Shown in pieces: positions 23,646 to 25,782 of a stretch of DNA of 25,782 nucleotides (position 1 is its first letter; each line of letters opens with the position of its first letter). The stretch is from CAZKEW01 sp964580435 (GTDB lineage Bacteria > Acidobacteriota > Aminicenantia > Aminicenantales > UBA8522), in NCBI GenBank assembly GCA_964580435.1, contig CAZOKP010000033.1:1-25782 (forward strand), read 5' to 3'. The translations under genes and the position numbers were made by a program. The notes beneath the pieces were generated by a model. That model searched no databases. It was not told the origin of the DNA and saw only the letters and a list, made by a program, of their open reading frames with translations.

Positions 23646-25178
23646 TCATTCCCATTCGATTGTCGCCGGAGGTTTTGTTGTTATATCGTAAACTACGCGG
23701 TTGACCCCAGCCACTTCGTTGACGATCCGCGTCGAGACCCGGGAGAGAACCCGGGGGTTAACAGCATACCAGTTGGCGGTCATGCCGTCAACGCTCTCGA
23801 CGAGCCGAAGGACGACGACCTGCTGATAGGTGCGCTGATCGCCCATTACCCCGACTGACCTCACCGGAAGCAAAACGGTAAAGGCCTGCCATAACTTATT
23901 GTAAAGGCCGACCTTGCGGACTTCATCGAGAAGAATCCGGTCGGCTTCCCTGAGGATGGCGAGGCGCTCGGCCGTGACCTCGCCGAGAATCCTCACGGCC
24001 AGGCCCGGCCCCGGGAAGGGATGCTGAGCGATGAACTCACTGTCCACTCCGAGCTCTGCGGCCAAAGCCCTAACCTCATCTTTGAAAAGCTCTTTAAGCG
24101 GCTCCACCAGCTTGAACTTCAAGCCCTTCGGCAAACCGCCGACATTGTGGTGGGACTTGATGGTCGAGGACGGCCCTTTTACTGGCGCGCTTTCGATCAC
24201 ATCGGGATAAATAGTCCCTTGGGCAAGGAACCTGACCCCGCCCATTCTGTGGGCCTCCGCTTCAAAAATATCGATGAAGGCTCGGCCGATGATTTTTCTT
24301 TTCCTCTCCGGAGAAATCACTCCACGCAGCCTTCGCAGAAAAAGCTCTGAGGCATCGACGCCGATGACCCGGAGCGAGAGCTTGCGCCGGAACTCATCCA
24401 TCAGCTCCTCGTACTGGCCTTTTCTCAAAAGACCATTATCCACAAAAATGCAGGTGAGGTTGTTTTTAACGGCCCTGTGGACGAGGAGCGAAGTGACGAG
24501 TGAATCGACGCCGCCGCTGAGGCCGCAGATCAGTTTCTCCTCCCCCACGAGCCCGCGAATCTCTGTCACTTTCTTTTCGATGAAAGACTTCATGCTCCAT
24601 TCCGGGTTGAGCCCCGCCAGAAGAAAAAGGAAATTGGACAGAATTTTGTTGCCCTGCCGGGTATGGATGACCTCGGGGTGGAACTGGACGCCGAAAAGCT
24701 TCCGTCCCCTCGACTCAATGGCCGAGACTTTCGAGTTGGCTGTTTTTCCCGTCACGATAAACTGGGGAGGAATTTTCTCCACCAGGTCGCCGTGGCTCAT
24801 CCAGACCTGCCCATGATCCTTGATCCCCTTGAGCAATCCTACCCTGTCCAGGACCTTGAGATGAGCGAAACCGTATTCTCTGCGGGTCGAGGAGACGACG
24901 TTGCCCCCTAAAAGATGGGCCATGAGCTGCAAGCCATAACAGATTCCAAGGACCGGAATCCCCAAGTCGAAAATGCGGCTGTCGGGGAGAGGAGCATCTT
25001 CTTCGTAGACGCTCCGCGGACCTCCGGAGAGAATGAGAGCGCCGCAGGCCTCTTTTTTTATCCGAGATAAAGGCGTATCAAACGGAAAAATTTCCGAATA
25101 GACGCCGAGCTCCCGTGTCTTTCGAGCGATGAGCTGAGTGTATTGCGACCCGAAATCGAGGATGAGGACTTTATTCAT
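23646..25178 (-). CDS. guaA: GMP synthase, glutamine-hydrolysing
   Basis: A 510-residue enzyme turning XMP into GMP with ATP and glutamine. The class I glutamine amidotransferase domain (1-190) has the triad C80 (GICYGLQ), H167 and E169 (VQFHPEV). The ATP pyrophosphatase domain has the P-loop SGGVDS at 221-226. The C-terminal dimerisation domain ends in VVYDITTKPPATIEWE, the family's characteristic finish. The length is standard. The predicted promoter places the transcription start about at the A of the ATG, and GGAAG directly touches the ATG, so the mRNA may be leaderless. It is divergent from the Smr gene and followed by dnaE. Confidence 0.97.
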   Translation of the reverse strand: MNKVLILDFGSQYTQLIARKTRELGVYSEIFPFDTPLSRIKKEACGALILSGGPRSVYEEDAPLPDSRIFDLGIPVLGICYGLQLMAHLLGGNVVSSTRREYGFAHLKVLDRVGLLKGIKDHGQVWMSHGDLVEKIPPQFIVTGKTANSKVSAIESRGRKLFGVQFHPEVIHTRQGNKILSNFLFLLAGLNPEWSMKSFIEKKVTEIRGLVGEEKLICGLSGGVDSLVTSLLVHRAVKNNLTCIFVDNGLLRKGQYEELMDEFRRKLSLRVIGVDASELFLRRLRGVISPERKRKIIGRAFIDIFEAEAHRMGGVRFLAQGTIYPDVIESAPVKGPSSTIKSHHNVGGLPKGLKFKLVEPLKELFKDEVRALAAELGVDSEFIAQHPFPGPGLAVRILGEVTAERLAILREADRILLDEVRKVGLYNKLWQAFTVLLPVRSVGVMGDQRTYQQVVVLRLVESVDGMTANWYAVNPRVLSRVSTRIVNEVAGVNRVVYDITTKPPATIEWE

Positions 25179-25184
25179 CTTCCG

Positions 25185-25213
25185 ATTTTAGCAGAATGAT
25201 TTTGGGGACACAA
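25185..25213 (-). promoter_or_regulatory. guaA promoter
   Basis: On the minus strand, TTGTGT (25208-25213), a 17-nt spacer and TAAAAT (25185-25190). The predicted start of transcription, about 7 nt on, coincides with the guaA start codon. The -35 box forms part of the palindrome at 25207-25231. Confidence 0.45.
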
Positions 25214-25231
25214 TATCCATTGAGTTGTGTC
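25207..25231. promoter_or_regulatory. Candidate operator: palindrome between guaA and smr
   Basis: GACACAA (25207-25213) and its exact inverse TTGTGTC (25225-25231) are separated by 11 nt. The left arm overlaps the guaA -35 box and the right arm abuts and overlaps the smr -35 box, so a protein bound here would block both promoters. It does not resemble the PurR boxes I know. The regulator is unknown. Confidence 0.4.
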
Positions 25232-25248
25232 TTCTGTTGGTTTCTAAT
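25220..25248 (+). promoter_or_regulatory. Promoter of the Smr-domain gene
   Basis: TTGAGT (25220-25225), a 17-nt spacer and TCTAAT (25243-25248). Transcription near 25255 would exclude the upstream GTG (25225) and ATG (25252) as starts and favour the ATG at 25267 with a leader of about 12 nt. Confidence 0.5.
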
Positions 25249-25266
25249 AGAATGAACTCGGCAGAA

Positions 25267-25560
25267 ATGACAAGCGCCAATGAACCGGTCCGGGTCCCGA
25301 TTGATGGCGTCCTGGACTTGCATGCCTTCCGGCCCGAAGAGGTCAAAGACCTGATCTTGGAATACCTCCAAGAATGCCGCCGGAAAGGAATTGATCATGT
25401 CCGCATCATCCACGGCAAAGGGACTGGAACCCTCCGGCAGATGGTCCTCAGTCTGCTCAAGAAAAATCCCTACGTGCTGAGCTATCGGGCCGCGGACCTC
25501 AGCGGCGGAAGCTGGGGCGCGACCGAAGTCGTGCTCAAGACCGACAGGAAGCAACCCTAA
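25267..25560 (+). CDS. Stand-alone Smr-domain protein
   Basis: A 97-residue protein consisting almost wholly of a Smr domain, the small MutS-related fold found at the end of MutS2 and as separate proteins, with nicking endonuclease activity in characterised members. It shows LDLH at 16-19 and HGKGTGTLR at 49-57, the two family signatures, and a final GGSWGATEVVL near 80-90. There is no MutS ATPase part. The frame extends upstream to GTG 25225 and ATG 25252, but the predicted transcription start lies after both, so I use the ATG at 25267. The ribosome-binding site is weak. It is divergent from guaA. The substrate may be DNA or RNA; family members differ. Confidence 0.85.
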   Translation: MTSANEPVRVPIDGVLDLHAFRPEEVKDLILEYLQECRRKGIDHVRIIHGKGTGTLRQMVLSLLKKNPYVLSYRAADLSGGSWGATEVVLKTDRKQP

Positions 25561-25573
25561 ATATGTATTAGCG

Positions 25574-25696
25574 GGGCCTTGAAAAGGGCTCTGCTCCCCG
25601 CTCCGATCGGCGGCCTGAGGCCCCGCGGCTGCCCTCGTAAGACGGGCTCTCAGGCTGATCTCCGCGTGATGGTCGCTTGAGCCCTTTTCAAGGCCC
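25574..25696 (-). repeat. Short (123-bp) copy of the interspersed repeat
   Basis: The ends are perfect 18-bp inverted repeats: GGGCCTTGAAAAGGGCTC at 25574-25591 and its complement at 25679-25696. Inner pairs (GCCTGAG at 25613-25619 with CTCAGGC at 25649-25655, and GCCC with GGGC around 25630-25647) would let the strand fold into a compact multi-hairpin. Its reverse complement aligns with both ends of the 19788-20123 copy, without the roughly 213-bp middle, so it looks like an internal deletion derivative. It begins 13 nt after the Smr stop and could terminate that transcript, although no T run follows. Confidence 0.78.
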
Positions 25697-25720
25697 AAAG
25701 TGATCACCGAGGAAAAAGAA

Positions 25721-25782
25721 ATGACGGTTTGGCCCTGGAAGCATTTCCAATTCCGTGATAGTCCTATGCTGATAGAGAGGGG
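25721..25782 (+). CDS. Possible start of a gene cut by the window edge
   Basis: From ATG 25721 (MTVWPWKHFQFRDSPMLIER) the frame is open to the window end. GAGG lies about 8 nt upstream, and a GTG at 25700 in the same frame is another possible start. Only 20 codons are visible, so this may be chance. Confidence 0.25.
   Translation, partial: MTVWPWKHFQFRDSPMLIER

Noticed and set aside
25171..25707. 178-codon minus-strand ORF over the Smr gene and the short repeat
   Set aside because: It is antisense to the Smr domain and runs through the repeat and the promoter region, with no family signature.

Overview
The window is an ordinary-looking bacterial chromosome segment of moderately high GC with dense, mostly co-directional genes, Shine-Dalgarno sites and sigma70-like promoters. 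The gene set suggests an uncultured anaerobe of the Aminicenantes/Acidobacteriota sort: a COG2403 GTPase with carbamate kinase and ornithine carbamoyltransferase, a birA/coaX pair, a one-domain biotin ligase, type III pantothenate kinase and several lineage-type hypotheticals. That placement is inference from style only. No tRNA, rRNA, CRISPR, integrase or transposase gene was seen.

Layout. Positions 81-766 (+): a YfcE-type phosphodiesterase and a 49-residue basic protein. Positions 928-10687 (+): one long directional run with very short gaps. It holds the COG2403 GTPase, arcC and an argF-type gene (carbamoyl-phosphate/citrulline metabolism), then a 680-residue unknown protein with a charged tail. 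A surface-glycan block follows: a GT4-GT9 fusion, a coiled-coil protein and a GT4 enzyme. Positions 10869-19674 (-), read from right to left: a degenerate receiver protein, valS, birA, coaX, a hypothetical, rnr, and a SelB-like protein without its GTPase domain, overlapping rnr by 4 nt. Positions 20150-25178 (-): guaA then dnaE. Position 25267 onward (+): a stand-alone Smr protein, divergent from guaA, and possibly the first codons of another gene at the right edge.

The least ordinary features are these. (1) A non-coding interspersed repeat with matched terminal inverted repeats occurs as a 336-bp copy (19788-20123) and a 123-bp internally deleted copy (25574-25696). Short pieces of its core sit just upstream of two predicted promoters. 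(2) The SelB C-terminal half is encoded as a separate protein translationally coupled to RNase R. (3) A pseudo-receiver lies directly upstream of valS. (4) A 680-residue protein carries what look like several winged helices. (5) A palindrome overlaps both -35 boxes of the guaA/smr divergent promoters.

Most of the rest is housekeeping: translation (valS), replication (dnaE), purine synthesis (guaA), cofactors (coaX, birA) and RNA decay (rnr). All function calls come from reading motifs by eye; no database search was possible.
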